Under the pieces are notes generated by a model. The model ran no database searches. It saw only the letters and a program-made list of their open reading frames with translations, and was not told the DNA's origin. From Novipirellula caenicola (GTDB lineage Bacteria > Planctomycetota > Planctomycetia > Pirellulales > Pirellulaceae): a stretch of 64,000 nucleotides of DNA. This document shows positions 27,339-35,996 of the stretch, piece by piece (the first letter of the stretch is position 1; the number at the start of each line of letters is the position of its first letter). The position numbers and the translations under genes were made by a program. Location of the stretch: contig NZ_BAABRO010000001.1 of assembly GCF_039545035.1 (NCBI RefSeq), positions 1,135,091 through 1,199,090 on the forward strand, given 5' to 3'.

Positions 27339-28922
27339 GTGTTTTTCAAATTTTGCTATCCATGTTTTTTTATCTTGATCACGGCGATCACGTATTCATT
27401 CGCGAATGCGCAAACGAACGCGTTCAGCAGCACGGTGCCACCGTTGTCGCCGAGCAACACGCCCACTGGGGGTTACACCAGTTCTTCACTCATCAACAAC
27501 CGTGGCAAGATTGAGCTGTCGACAATCTTTGTCGACTGGGCGAACGACGATGTGTTCGTAATGACGGTTGACCGTGAGCAGGTTCCCAGAAGCTGTATTG
27601 TTTCAGCTAACGCATTGAACTTTGAGGGCTCTGAACGAGAGGCTGTTCCCATCGCCTTTTCGTTCAGGATTCTTGATACGATGATTGCCCCGTTCTACCG
27701 GGCAAGAAAGGGGAGGCCGGACGAAGTTACTGATTACAGCCTGCCACTGCCGAAAGTCATCTCGGGCAGCAGCAACCCACAGTCGACTTTGGATCGCTCT
27801 TTGATGCGGGAGGTAATTATCTGCGATGCTGGCGGCTTCATCATTACCAACCGCATGCCAGCCGAATCAAAATTCTTTGGGTATCCGGTTCGTTCATGCC
27901 TCGCTTATCAGAACCGTGGTGCACGTCAGTGGCACACAAACATTAACGGCTCGGGGGTTGGGTATGCTCGGGTGCAGCATCCCGGTGAGGATTTTGATCC
28001 AGATCAGGAGGACGCTAAGAGCATGACAAAGGAAACCTGCCGCCAGTTTTTCTTGGACAACCAATTCAAAGATTGGGCCGATACGTTTAGCGAACTGGTG
28101 TATCGCACCGTGGCAAGCACCAACGAGACAAGTGCAAAAACGCTTTCGGCAGAGCAGGCGCATGAACGAGAAAAAGCACTCTTTGAGTTCATGGAATTGA
28201 TCCGTCACAAGTTTGATCTTGTCCTAACCGACGAAACCTCTTTGTTTTTAGACCCGTTCGTTCGAGGCACGATGCTTGAACAAGCCCTGTGGCGTCCCGA
28301 TCGCCACCCCGCCACCATCACCGACTTGCTGTCTCTGGTGATGGGCGACCTAGAATCGAGTAGCGGCGAGTTGTCCTTGTCACACTCGTTGATCTGTGCC
28401 TACGCAAATCTTGGATTGGCTCCGAACGACAAGAGTTTTGGGATTTTGCTGGAAACGCAAGTAGGCGGAAAGCTCAGCGATCTCGATGCCGCCGCGATCC
28501 TCGCACGGTGGCGAATGGAGACCGAGCCGCGACACGTCGACGCGGTCGCAAAGCACATCAAGACTTCCAAACACATGACCGACCGGATGAACTGTGTCGA
28601 GACCTTGATCTTGATGGAACAGTTCGACCACATCCCGCCAGACTTGATGCAGCACTGGTTTGCCAAAATCAAGGGAGACGCGAGCCAAATTCGTCGCCCG
28701 CTAAATCTGCTGATGCAAAACGCCACGGGCCGGCGATATTTGGTGGACAAATACATCGCGATGCCCGTTGACGCGCCGCTACGTGAACCGATCAAGGCGT
28801 TGTTTGCGAACGAACTGTCAGCCGTCCACGAATTCGGCGACTACCGGTTCTGGACCCGCGAAGAATGCAAACAACTCGAATCCGACCTGCAAGTCGAGCT
28901 TGCCAGTACAGCCGCCGAATAG
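27339..28922 (+). CDS. secreted hypothetical protein, 527 residues
   Basis: A signal peptide is present (MFFKFCYPCFFILITAITYSF then ANA, cleavage near residue 24). An SHD1-type N-terminal domain is possible: STIFVDWANDDVFVMTVDREQVPRSCIV is close to the planctomycete SLA1-homology pattern. The region from about 265 to 510 is all-helical and HEAT-like. No catalytic motif was seen. The gene lies alone; the 250 bases before it contain no gene. Confidence 0.65.
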   Translation: MFFKFCYPCFFILITAITYSFANAQTNAFSSTVPPLSPSNTPTGGYTSSSLINNRGKIELSTIFVDWANDDVFVMTVDREQVPRSCIVSANALNFEGSEREAVPIAFSFRILDTMIAPFYRARKGRPDEVTDYSLPLPKVISGSSNPQSTLDRSLMREVIICDAGGFIITNRMPAESKFFGYPVRSCLAYQNRGARQWHTNINGSGVGYARVQHPGEDFDPDQEDAKSMTKETCRQFFLDNQFKDWADTFSELVYRTVASTNETSAKTLSAEQAHEREKALFEFMELIRHKFDLVLTDETSLFLDPFVRGTMLEQALWRPDRHPATITDLLSLVMGDLESSSGELSLSHSLICAYANLGLAPNDKSFGILLETQVGGKLSDLDAAAILARWRMETEPRHVDAVAKHIKTSKHMTDRMNCVETLILMEQFDHIPPDLMQHWFAKIKGDASQIRRPLNLLMQNATGRRYLVDKYIAMPVDAPLREPIKALFANELSAVHEFGDYRFWTREECKQLESDLQVELASTAAE

Positions 28923-29431
28923 CAATAGCGACACCGGGTCTCACGCCGATCAACTGAAAAATGCTCTGTCCCTCTTCATACTCTTCATAGTGCCGTGTCA
29001 TCCATGTCTCGACTCCAAACATGGAATGGACCTTCGCCTGCAAGCCAAGTCGCCTGTGAGAGAAATCAAATGGGTCAGAGAAATCGAATGGGGCAAACGC
29101 CTTAGTCTGGCGGTAGCGGGTGGCAGGCTATCGAGATGCCTCGATCACCACGAGCCGACGAAGCGGGAGGGCTTTGCCACGCCCTAAAGCGTGGAAGCCG
29201 GGGGGCGACCATCTTTCGCGAAGAAGTTTCATGTCGCCCCGTCGGGATCGCCCAACCGCCACGCTCGTGGCGACATGCTGTCGCGACGAGCTATTTGCTG
29301 TTGAGGACCACCATCCAGCCAGCGGCCTCTTTGAACATCGGTTTTCGCCGATGCACTCCACTGCTTCACTCCGACACGCCCCACTCATCCTCTTAGAATT
29401 CACTGGGGCGCTGCCCATTCTAGCTATTGCA
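28923..29431. other. intergenic stretch with repeat-like sequence
   Basis: About 500 bases after the secreted gene and before the convergent DUF1559 gene. A near-palindromic run (GGGCTTTGCCACGCCCT near 29170) and sequence such as CATGTCGCCCCGTCGGGATCGCC near 29229-29252 look like parts of a dispersed repeat. No gene is supported. Confidence 0.5.
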
Positions 29432-30652
29432 TTAGAATGGCTCGGAAATCACTTCACGGTTTGCTCGTGTCCCCAAGGCACCCCACAGGCCGTAGGGGCT
29501 CTTCGAGCCCGGCGCACGAACTCCGGTTCCTCCATTGATCACCGTGCCCGCCGACTGGTCCCCAGAGTCAATTGATTCCGTAATAAACTTGACGGCACCA
29601 TCCGCCATCAAGACATGAGCTCCGCCCTGATGACGGCTGCTAACGGGCAAGTGCCCTGCTGACGATTCACTCGCCCCCATGCAAATGCCTTTGTTAGGCG
29701 GACGAATGTTGTTGACACAGGTATACGCCGCTGCAGAATCAGCCCAACGAAAACCACGGCCTTCGCCATCGGCGGTGAGATTTCCGAAGGTTAGCGTTTG
29801 ACGCCAAAATTGCGGTCGCGCCGGGTCAAGTTGCGAGTCGCATCGGGTGGGCGTGTCATGCACACCCTGATTCGTCCAACCCGCGTTTTCAAGCGAAATA
29901 CCTCGGGCGTCACGGTCGCCCAAGCCTGTCACAATCTCTCCACAGAGCATCGTGTTGGACGTCCCGTCGAGAAGGTCTCTGAACTTCACAAATTTGCGAG
30001 GAAAGAAAACGCCGCGACAGGCAGCCGAGACGAGTGCGGCGTGGGCGCTATCGGAATCCCATCCGCGCGTGCCGCCATAGAATCGCAACGCGCCGCGATC
30101 GTTGTTATCCGTCGCATCACCAAGACCAGCGGCGTAGTTGGTTCGGCCCATCGCCGGCAAACCGACTCCAGGATCGCTGGGACAGCGAAGAGCCGGAATT
30201 TCGGTCATCCAAGGGGCGTATTCTGTATCCCAAGGATGCGGGCCCATCGCAGGATAAGATGGAGTGATGGAATTTCCCGCCGCATTCGTGGCCATCGGAT
30301 TCGAGATTTGCTCCCAAATTGCCTGCTGTTCAAAAAAGGGAGTCAAACCGACAAGGAAACTCAGACGAAACCGATTCGTCGCTCGATTACGATCTGCACC
30401 GGTGTAGGTGGTGTCATCGAGCTTCAAATAAGTCCCACCAGAATGCATCGGTAATTGGCCATAGGCGGAATGGTAGTTTTGCAGTGCGAGACCAAGCTGC
30501 TTGACATTATTGCTACACGACATCCGTCGCGCCGCCTCACGCGCCGCCTGCACGGCGGGCAACAAAAGACCAACAAGGACGCCAATGATGGCAATCACGA
30601 CAAGTAGTTCGACCAGGGTGAACCCTTGCCGATGGGAAGTTTTTGTAAACAT
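29432..30652 (-). CDS. DUF1559 pilin-like protein with N-methylation leader
   Basis: A 406-residue protein from ATG 30652. A type IV pilin-like leader GFTLVELLVVIAIIG starts near residue 9; the cleaved and methylated Phe follows Gly. QAAREAARRMSCSNNVKQLGLA is the hallmark that follows in DUF1559. The C-terminal H-x-GG-x-H-VLMADG motif (HQGGAHVLMADGAVKF near residue 350) is the classic H-X9-DG-like signature. These proteins are abundant in planctomycetes and probably form surface structures via type II-like export. A 55-residue lipoprotein gene precedes it in the same direction. Confidence 0.92.
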   Translation of the reverse strand: MFTKTSHRQGFTLVELLVVIAIIGVLVGLLLPAVQAAREAARRMSCSNNVKQLGLALQNYHSAYGQLPMHSGGTYLKLDDTTYTGADRNRATNRFRLSFLVGLTPFFEQQAIWEQISNPMATNAAGNSITPSYPAMGPHPWDTEYAPWMTEIPALRCPSDPGVGLPAMGRTNYAAGLGDATDNNDRGALRFYGGTRGWDSDSAHAALVSAACRGVFFPRKFVKFRDLLDGTSNTMLCGEIVTGLGDRDARGISLENAGWTNQGVHDTPTRCDSQLDPARPQFWRQTLTFGNLTADGEGRGFRWADSAAAYTCVNNIRPPNKGICMGASESSAGHLPVSSRHQGGAHVLMADGAVKFITESIDSGDQSAGTVINGGTGVRAPGSKSPYGLWGALGTRANREVISEPF

Positions 30653-30727
30653 GATTCGAGACTTATGGGGAGACGTTTCGATTAAGGGAGACGGCACAAC
30701 AGGGAGCAGGCTAAAGATCGGCAGTGA

Positions 30728-30895
30728 CTATCGTTGATCACCAAATTGATCGCGACGGATTTCATCATCGTAGGCATCAAGTTGTTCTTGTGTCTGCGGT
30801 GGAGCCTGAATAACTTGCGGCTCCTTACTATCGCAACCGCTAACGGAAATGAAAGCCAATAGAAATACCGACAAAAGACTAAACTTCGTTTTCAT
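30728..30895 (-). CDS. small lipoprotein next to DUF1559 gene
   Basis: A 55-residue protein from ATG 30895: leader MKTKFSLLSVFLLAFISVSGC with lipobox VSGC, then an acidic short tail (EPQVIQAPPQTQEQLDAY). A longer frame starts at 30946 but the added residues look non-coding. Small lipoproteins regularly sit beside DUF1559 genes in planctomycetes; here it lies 75 bases upstream and in the same direction, so co-transcription is likely. Confidence 0.75.
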   Translation of the reverse strand: MKTKFSLLSVFLLAFISVSGCDSKEPQVIQAPPQTQEQLDAYDDEIRRDQFGDQR

Positions 30896-31603
30896 GAAAA
30901 CTACATTGGGGGTGATTAATACGATGAAGTGGCAATGGAAAAGCATCTAGCAATGAGAACGAAGGTCGCAAGCGACATTCGACCTGTTATCGCAGAAATT
31001 GCGATATTTTCTCACTTTGAGCAGCCGACCGCTGCCTAACACATGGATTCACCGGAAACTCTAGTCTCAACGTTATTACCCGTCAAGACGCTATCCTTCC
31101 GCCCGCCGCCCCAGGTCATACCTTGCGGTTTGCGATTAGCATGGATTCAGATTTGCAACACCGGCATAACCCTGGTTGTCAGGGTGGATTCAGGCCAGGT
31201 TTTAGGTCGCCCCTTCGGGCAACGCTGTGAAGCATTTTCTCGTAGCCACCTTCGCCAGAAGGTGGTGATTCGTATTGGCCAGCTATCATCCACGCTCTGG
31301 CGAGAGCATAGCTACAAAACACAACCGCCGTAATTTGCCGTCTCTATATGCTTCACAGCATTGCCAATCATTGTTCGCGTTTCAAAAAGATCGCGATGCC
31401 GTTGACTTAGCCCTAGTCTCTCCTGCGGAGTCTGTCGCGTTTCCTACTGCAGACTACCTGCTAGGAACTCCAGACTACAACGACGCTTCCAAAGTTCTTG
31501 GGGATGTTCGCACGGGCAGGGCGGAGCGAGGAACGACTCGACTCGGTTGGCTCGCGCCCGGTAATCATGCGGGCTGCTGTCATCAACTTTCTAGTACCGA
31601 CCT
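30896..31603. other. intergenic stretch holding a REP family 2 unit
   Basis: About 700 bases. It contains one intact inverted-pair repeat (31225-31358, described separately). The rest, including GCGCGTTTC-like runs near 31380-31600, shows no gene. Confidence 0.6.
31225..31358. repeat. 134-bp inverted-pair repeat with terminal inverted repeats (REP family 2)
   Basis: Left end CTGTGAAGCATTT at 31225-31237 and right end CTTCACAG ending at 31358. A plus GTAG unit (31242-31262: GTAGCCACCTTCGCCAGAAGG) and a minus unit (31293-31315) face each other. The layout matches the copy at 9653-9784 with a few substitutions. Confidence 0.85.
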
Positions 31604-32752
31604 TTAACCTTCCATCGCTCTTTGAATTTCGGAGTGGAGTGCCGATCGGCTGGGGTACTTGCTTCGTAGCTCTTTGACCTTGGTCTGCGCGTAGGCAGGA
31701 CCAAGCGCCTCTTGAAGCAATTTCAAATCGCTTGCGGCTCGTTGGTACGATGGCCGCTTCCTTTCCTCGATCGCCTCGTCAATGCGGCGGAGAATCGGAC
31801 CGGGATCGCTTGCGATTGATTGAATTTGCTGCTCGTGCCGCTCGCGTTGCAATCGTTCGGCTTCGGCTTTTTTCCGAGCCTTCTCGGCCTCGATCGCTTC
31901 GCTCCGCTGCCTTGCCACTTCATTGGCTTGTCGCAGCATCTCGCGCAGACTGCTGCGTCCCGGTACGGGCTCACTTGGCGAGAACAATTCGTCCGTAATC
32001 TCGCGGAGCAACCGTTGCGGTTCCGCAGTGGGGTTGCACAAAACCTGCTTCAATTTTGTACTCAGTTGCTTGCGATCCTGGTTTCGCAGCCATTTATCGA
32101 TGCGTTTTGCATCAAGTGTTTGGTCTTGCAAGTCGGCCGAAGCCTGCGCCGCCACATCGAGTAGATCACGGTCGACTTCGAGGTACTCGGCCAGTCGATC
32201 CAGACCGGGGTGCGATTGCTTTAGTCCAGCCGGAATGGGCGGATCTCGATCGTCGTCATCATCAGAATCAGGATCAAACCATGCACACAGCGCCAAGTAG
32301 GCCACATACAGCGGTCGCATGTCACCGCGACGGATCATCTCCCATAGCGGAACAAAATCGGACGCCAACGTCTCAAGCTCCCAAACCACGTCGAACGTCC
32401 CCGCGTCGCCTTCGGGTATGATCATCAACGTACCGCCGCTCCCCTGCTCATCCGGTTCCCAGCAGATTTGCTCGCCATCGGTGTATTGATCGACCAAGTC
32501 CCCAAAGGCAAACCCGTCGCGAAACCGAAAGTAGAGCAGGCGGTGGCCGAAGTTTGAATAATGAACAAAAAGGTCGTAACCTCGGCGGAGCATCTCGGGG
32601 GCGTCGCCGTGAAAATCGCCAAAATTGTATTCGTTGGTAAACCGCCACTCATCAATCTCCGCTCGCGAAGATTGTGAGAGCATGAATTTGATGGCTTTTT
32701 GATCAAGCGGTGACTCGATCGCCCTGAACTCGATCCATTGATACTCGGACAT
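31604..32752 (-). CDS. conserved hypothetical protein with acidic and coiled-coil regions
   Basis: A 382-residue protein, no signal peptide. The N-terminal half (YQWIEFRAIESPLDQKAIKF through RLLYFRFRDG) belongs to a conserved bacterial family whose function I do not know. A run of Asp (about 161-169) separates it from the C-terminal half, which contains a probable coiled coil around 275-320 (EAIEAEKARKKAEAERLQRE). A neighbouring conserved gene, divergent at 33037, may belong to the same context. Unknown function; cytoplasmic. Confidence 0.65.
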   Translation of the reverse strand: MSEYQWIEFRAIESPLDQKAIKFMLSQSSRAEIDEWRFTNEYNFGDFHGDAPEMLRRGYDLFVHYSNFGHRLLYFRFRDGFAFGDLVDQYTDGEQICWEPDEQGSGGTLMIIPEGDAGTFDVVWELETLASDFVPLWEMIRRGDMRPLYVAYLALCAWFDPDSDDDDDRDPPIPAGLKQSHPGLDRLAEYLEVDRDLLDVAAQASADLQDQTLDAKRIDKWLRNQDRKQLSTKLKQVLCNPTAEPQRLLREITDELFSPSEPVPGRSSLREMLRQANEVARQRSEAIEAEKARKKAEAERLQRERHEQQIQSIASDPGPILRRIDEAIEERKRPSYQRAASDLKLLQEALGPAYAQTKVKELRSKYPSRSALHSEIQRAMEG

Positions 32753-32783
32753 TGACGTCGGATCCTCGTTTGCTGCAACGTTG

Positions 32784-32850
32784 ACGGAGTGGACGAGGCA
32801 GTGATTCCCAGTTCATCTTGCTGAGACACACGGACTCGTTTTTGCGCTCG
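32784..32850. repeat. decayed REP family 1 pair
   Basis: A degenerate plus copy (about 32785-32809: GGAGTGGACGAGGCAGTGATTCCC) and a degenerate minus copy (about 32831-32850) between two divergent genes. The heads are lost or altered. Lower confidence than other copies. Confidence 0.5.
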
Positions 32851-33036
32851 ACAACGCCCCAACGAGTATCTCCTCATCGTGAAACCGCATTGTTTGGTGT
32901 TACAGTCCAGCAGTGAAGGGGACGTGCAGCGAATCCGAGCGAAGGGATTGACCTGATGGCGAGAAACGAATCGTAAGATCGGTGCTTCGCAAATCGGGTA
33001 ATCTGATTTAAAACGCCGCAGACACCTCGCTGGAAA

Positions 33037-33369
33037 TTGAACAAGCTCGATCTTTTGAAATACCCCATCACTCCTGACGGCCGCTACTTTGTTCATCGAG
33101 AACGGCTGTGGCGCTGCACGAACCCGAACCTGGATGAGCAAACTCGCCAGCGACTAGTCAGTGAACTGATGACCGCCCGCCGCGAAGTCGCCGCCGCTCG
33201 GCGATCGAGCGACGACAATGCACTGGCCGCCGCTCGCAACAAGGTGCACGCCGCCAAAGTCGCATTGGGCGAACGCGGGCCGACGTGGTGGGACGACGAC
33301 CGCGACTACAATCGCTACCTGATCAAGAACACGCCTTACGCCGATTGGTGGTCATCTCGTGCGACGTAG
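33037..33369 (+). CDS. conserved hypothetical protein with PDGRYFV/LWRC motif
   Basis: A 110-residue protein. The probable start is TTG 33037 because the conserved part begins immediately: YPITPDGRYFVHRERLWRC, then a Lys/Ala-rich helix (AARNKVHAAKVALGERGP) and the closing TWWDDDRDYNRYLIKNTPYADWW. I recognise this as a widely conserved family without a known function. The stop codon is embedded in GTAGCGAC (33366-33373), a family 2 REP head. No ribosome site is strong; an alternative upstream start is possible. Confidence 0.7.
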   Translation: MNKLDLLKYPITPDGRYFVHRERLWRCTNPNLDEQTRQRLVSELMTARREVAAARRSSDDNALAAARNKVHAAKVALGERGPTWWDDDRDYNRYLIKNTPYADWWSSRAT

Positions 33370-33445
33370 CGACAGCAAACATCCACGCTCTGGCAAGCGT
33401 AGCTACGAATGTGCAAACATCAGCGATCTGGCGAGTGTGGCTGCG
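33366..33445. repeat. fragmentary REP family 2 units
   Basis: GTAGCGAC (33366-33373), a minus hairpin unit (33386-33407: CGCTCTGGCAAGCGTAGCTACG, shortened here) and a third related minus unit (33424-33445) lie in series. The long terminal repeats are absent, so these are solo or remnant units. Confidence 0.65.
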
Positions 33446-33491
33446 AAGGTGATGCCCGGTGCTTTACGGCCCGCGGATCCGTTTCTATCCA

Positions 33492-33827
33492 TTACGTGAC
33501 GACTTGGTGGAGGGTGTTGGGCGAGTCGTGCTCGGTGGGTTGCTGCGGCGGTGTCGAGTCGTCAGCGTCGTTGACACCGGGCGTCGTGGCGGCAGCGTGA
33601 TCACCTTGCCGCATCTGCGCCGGGGCGGCATAGCACTGTAACAAACCGCAGTGTTGGCAACGCCATGTGGTCACGGGATAGACCTGCTCGCGTCCCAACA
33701 TGAACGATCCGAAACTGCCGCTCGCCCAGAACAAGGTGTCTTTTTGGAACTCGCCAAAACGATCAATCAAAAAGCCCTCTCGCATCGGAGCGTGACAGGA
33801 CGGGCAATGATGCGTGATGAAAGACAT
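33492..33827 (-). CDS. zinc-ribbon protein, PF20097-like
   Basis: A 111-residue protein from ATG 33827, with GGAG eight bases upstream. A CPSC pair (residues 8-11) and a CQHCG pair (near 56) flank a segment with aromatic residues (GFLIDRFGEFQKDTLFWASGSF). The short CxxC...CxxC layout fits PF20097-type zinc ribbons. The C-terminal 45 residues are low complexity and may be disordered. Function unknown. Confidence 0.65.
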   Translation of the reverse strand: MSFITHHCPSCHAPMREGFLIDRFGEFQKDTLFWASGSFGSFMLGREQVYPVTTWRCQHCGLLQCYAAPAQMRQGDHAAATTPGVNDADDSTPPQQPTEHDSPNTLHQVVT

Positions 33828-34331
33828 CGTTTGGTCTCCTTCAACCTTCTCGGTTCTGGTCACATTCAATCAGGGCACGAATCAGATCGCGGCGGTTGCC
33901 AGAGGCTGCCATTTTGGTACGGGTATAAACCGCGATGACAAGCATTGACCGCAGCTCCCGTCGGTCTCACCACGCCAGTTTTTCTTAGCATGCCAGTCTG
34001 TCGCAACACGGACGTGTGGCGGATCCAAAGTTGCAAAGGATGTACCGCAGAGAACTTGCCGTGCTGGCTTGCCGCAGCGTGCTGTGAGCATTTCGCCGCA
34101 TCGGGCCGAGCGACAGTTTGTCGGTTGGGACGTCAAATTGACACGAAGTCGACACGCACGTTTTTCAGCGGGAAGCTTCGCCACCATGTTGATTCGCAAT
34201 TGGTACAGCCGTTGCAATTTTACCCAAGTGGCCAGCAAAGACTGCCACCGAGGCACACTCGGTTAATCCCATAAAAAATCAACTTGAAACACGATTCTTC
34301 TTTTGAACCCGTTTGAAAGGAGGGTACGAAC
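33828..34331. other. upstream region of the heat-shock group
   Basis: About 500 bases between divergent genes. Short frames exist on both strands without motifs. The last 60 bases are AT-richer and contain CTTGAAAC (near 34283) ahead of the first Hsp20 gene. A sigma32-type -10 (CCCATNT) at proper spacing was not found. Confidence 0.5.
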
Positions 34332-34760
34332 ATGTTAGCAACTCGATGGGAACCTTGGACGGAGCTGAATCGACTCAGCCGCGAAATGGATCGGCTGTTT
34401 AGCCGCGGCGGTAACGGCGGCGTGATGGGCGTCGGTAGCTTTCCCGCTTTGAACGTTCGCGAAGACGAGGATAACGTCTACGCCGAAGCTGAGTTGCCCG
34501 GCTTCCACATGGATGATATGGAAATCTACGTCACCGGAAATCAATTGACGCTCAAAGGCGAACGCAAGCCACCGGAGCATGAAGGCGGAACATGGCATCG
34601 CCAAGAATGCAGCTATGGCAAGTTCAGCCGCATGATCGAATTGCCCGGTGACATCGACAGCGAAAAGGTATCGGCCGAGTTCAAAAACGGCGTGCTGCAC
34701 ATCACGCTGCCTAAGAGCGAAGCCGTCAAGCCGCGACGAATCGAAGTCAAGGCAAACTGA
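34332..34760 (+). CDS. Hsp20/alpha-crystallin small heat-shock protein (1)
   Basis: A 142-residue ATP-independent chaperone that holds unfolding proteins as oligomers. A strong ribosome site (AGGAGG) precedes ATG. Residues about 35-142 form the alpha-crystallin domain (ALNVREDEDNVYAEAELPGF, then FKNGVLHITLPKSEAVKPRRIEVKAN). The N-terminal arm is short. The C-terminal IEV is the IXI/V-type dimer-contact motif. First of three Hsp20 genes in a row, so the operon is dedicated to folding stress. Confidence 0.92.
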   Translation: MLATRWEPWTELNRLSREMDRLFSRGGNGGVMGVGSFPALNVREDEDNVYAEAELPGFHMDDMEIYVTGNQLTLKGERKPPEHEGGTWHRQECSYGKFSRMIELPGDIDSEKVSAEFKNGVLHITLPKSEAVKPRRIEVKAN

Positions 34761-34819
34761 TCCACCCCGTTTGGACGATCACGAACAAACCAAATCCCTA
34801 AAATCTTTGGAGGTGAACC

Positions 34820-35248
34820 ATGAGCACCACCATGACAACAACCAATCAAAACGAAACCAAAAATCAGAACGACCATGGACGACTGAGCCAATATCAGAAC
34901 GAAAACAATCAACAAGCTCGATCGACCTACCAACCTCGGTTTGACATTTGGGAAGGCGACGACGAGTTGATCCTGTACGGCGATCTTCCGGGCGTCGAAC
35001 GTGACGACTTGGATATCCAATTCGAGAACCGTCAACTGACGATCCACGGCAAGGTGAGCTGCTGCCATGATGGCGAAGGATACCTGTACAGCGAATACGG
35101 TGTCGGCGACTTCCAGCGGACGTTCATGATCGGTGAAGCGATCAACAGCGAAGCCATCTCGGCGGAATTGCACGATGGCGTGTTGACGCTGCACCTGCCG
35201 AAGTCCGATCACGCCAAACCGCGACGGATTGAAGTGAAAGCCAACTGA
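34820..35248 (+). CDS. Hsp20/alpha-crystallin small heat-shock protein (2)
   Basis: 142 residues with a GGAGG site before ATG. The N-terminal 40 residues are Thr/Asn/Gln-rich (MSTTMTTTNQNETKNQNDHG), which suggests a disordered arm. Core: FDIWEGDDELILYGDLPGV, CCHDGEGYLYSEYGVGDFQR, AELHDGVLTLHLPKSDH, ending PRRIEVKAN. Compared with copy 1 it carries a Cys pair in the beta5-6 loop. The 59-base gap to copy 1 and closely matching C-termini suggest duplication. Confidence 0.92.
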   Translation: MSTTMTTTNQNETKNQNDHGRLSQYQNENNQQARSTYQPRFDIWEGDDELILYGDLPGVERDDLDIQFENRQLTIHGKVSCCHDGEGYLYSEYGVGDFQRTFMIGEAINSEAISAELHDGVLTLHLPKSDHAKPRRIEVKAN

Positions 35249-35408
35249 TCCGTTGGCACCTATCCCCACCCTCCCGCCGCCCCGTGCGGCGGGAGGAATT
35301 TGCAAAACCATCGTTTGTGACAACCCGAAAGCGACCTCCGACATTCGGCCGCTTGTTGCAAAACGAAGTCATTTGAAACCATCTGAATAACGAAAGGAGG
35401 CACCTTCC

Positions 35409-35867
35409 ATGTTTGACAAATTGATTCCTTGGAAACGAAGAAACGACGACCGTGGACATTCACTGACGGTCGGACACGACGACGATCCCATCACCGCTCT
35501 GCGGCGAGATTTCGACAATCTGCTCTCGCGATTCTGGAACGAAGACCCTCTTTCTCGTTCATTCGCCCATTTCGACGAAAACGAGAACGAGTATGTGATG
35601 TCGGCTGAAATGCCAGGTTTTGAACCGGACGAAATCGACATCAAAGTCAGCGGCAATGTGTTGACCGTGAAGGCGGAACACAAGCAAGAGTCGAAGAGCA
35701 AGAACGGAAGCTCCTATCACTACGGCAGTTACCAGCAATCGTTCGCCTTGCCCGCAGGGGTGAAGGACGACCAGATTGACGCCAACTACCACAGCGGCGT
35801 TTTACAAATCCGACTGCCCAAGGATGAATCAAGACCGTCGAAACGGATCGAGGTGAAAGCGGCTTGA
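35409..35867 (+). CDS. Hsp20/alpha-crystallin small heat-shock protein (3)
   Basis: 152 residues, preceded by an AAAGGAGG site. The N-terminal arm contains MFDKLIPWKRRNDDRGH, the core ENENEYVMSAEMPGFEPDEIDI and VLTVKAEHKQES, and the C-terminus PSKRIEVKAA. The arm differs from the first two proteins, so hetero-oligomers are possible. A 160-base gap separates it from copy 2 and the downstream gene is linked across an inverted repeat. Confidence 0.92.
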   Translation: MFDKLIPWKRRNDDRGHSLTVGHDDDPITALRRDFDNLLSRFWNEDPLSRSFAHFDENENEYVMSAEMPGFEPDEIDIKVSGNVLTVKAEHKQESKSKNGSSYHYGSYQQSFALPAGVKDDQIDANYHSGVLQIRLPKDESRPSKRIEVKAA

Positions 35868-35876
35868 TGAGGTAAA

Positions 35877-35966
35877 CCGTTAAGCGAACGTCCGTTCGTT
35901 TAACGGCTGGCCGAAGGCGTCCATCACTGCGAAACCATCGCAGACGCCTTCGGCCAGCTGTTAAAC
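35877..35966. terminator. two nested inverted repeats between Hsp20-3 and PDZ gene
   Basis: An arm pair of 14 bases (35877-35890 and 35893-35906, one wobble mismatch) directly after the third Hsp20 gene overlaps a second, longer pair: 24 bases at 35898-35921 against 35943-35966 with one mismatch and a 21-base loop. They share the segment GTTTAACGG, so the structures exclude each other. This may be a terminator, an attenuator, or a thermal switch for the PDZ gene. Confidence 0.6.
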
Positions 35967-35996
35967 AAATTGACTCGCGGTCACAGGAGATTCAAC

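Noticed and set aside
29128..29418. 96-codon minus-strand frame
   Set aside because: It spans repeat-like sequence (GCGTGGCAAAGC and CCCGACGGGGCGAC runs) and has no coding signature.
33882..34256. 124-codon minus-strand frame before the Hsp20 genes
   Set aside because: High Arg/Cys content, no motif and no ribosome site.
34270..34320. Sigma32-type heat-shock promoter before the first Hsp20 gene
   Set aside because: A CTTGAAAC box exists, but no -10 element matches at the required spacing; planctomycete promoters may differ.
34613..35344. 243-codon antisense frame across two Hsp20 genes
   Set aside because: It lies entirely opposite two genes with strong ribosome sites and diagnostic domains; it has no motif of its own.
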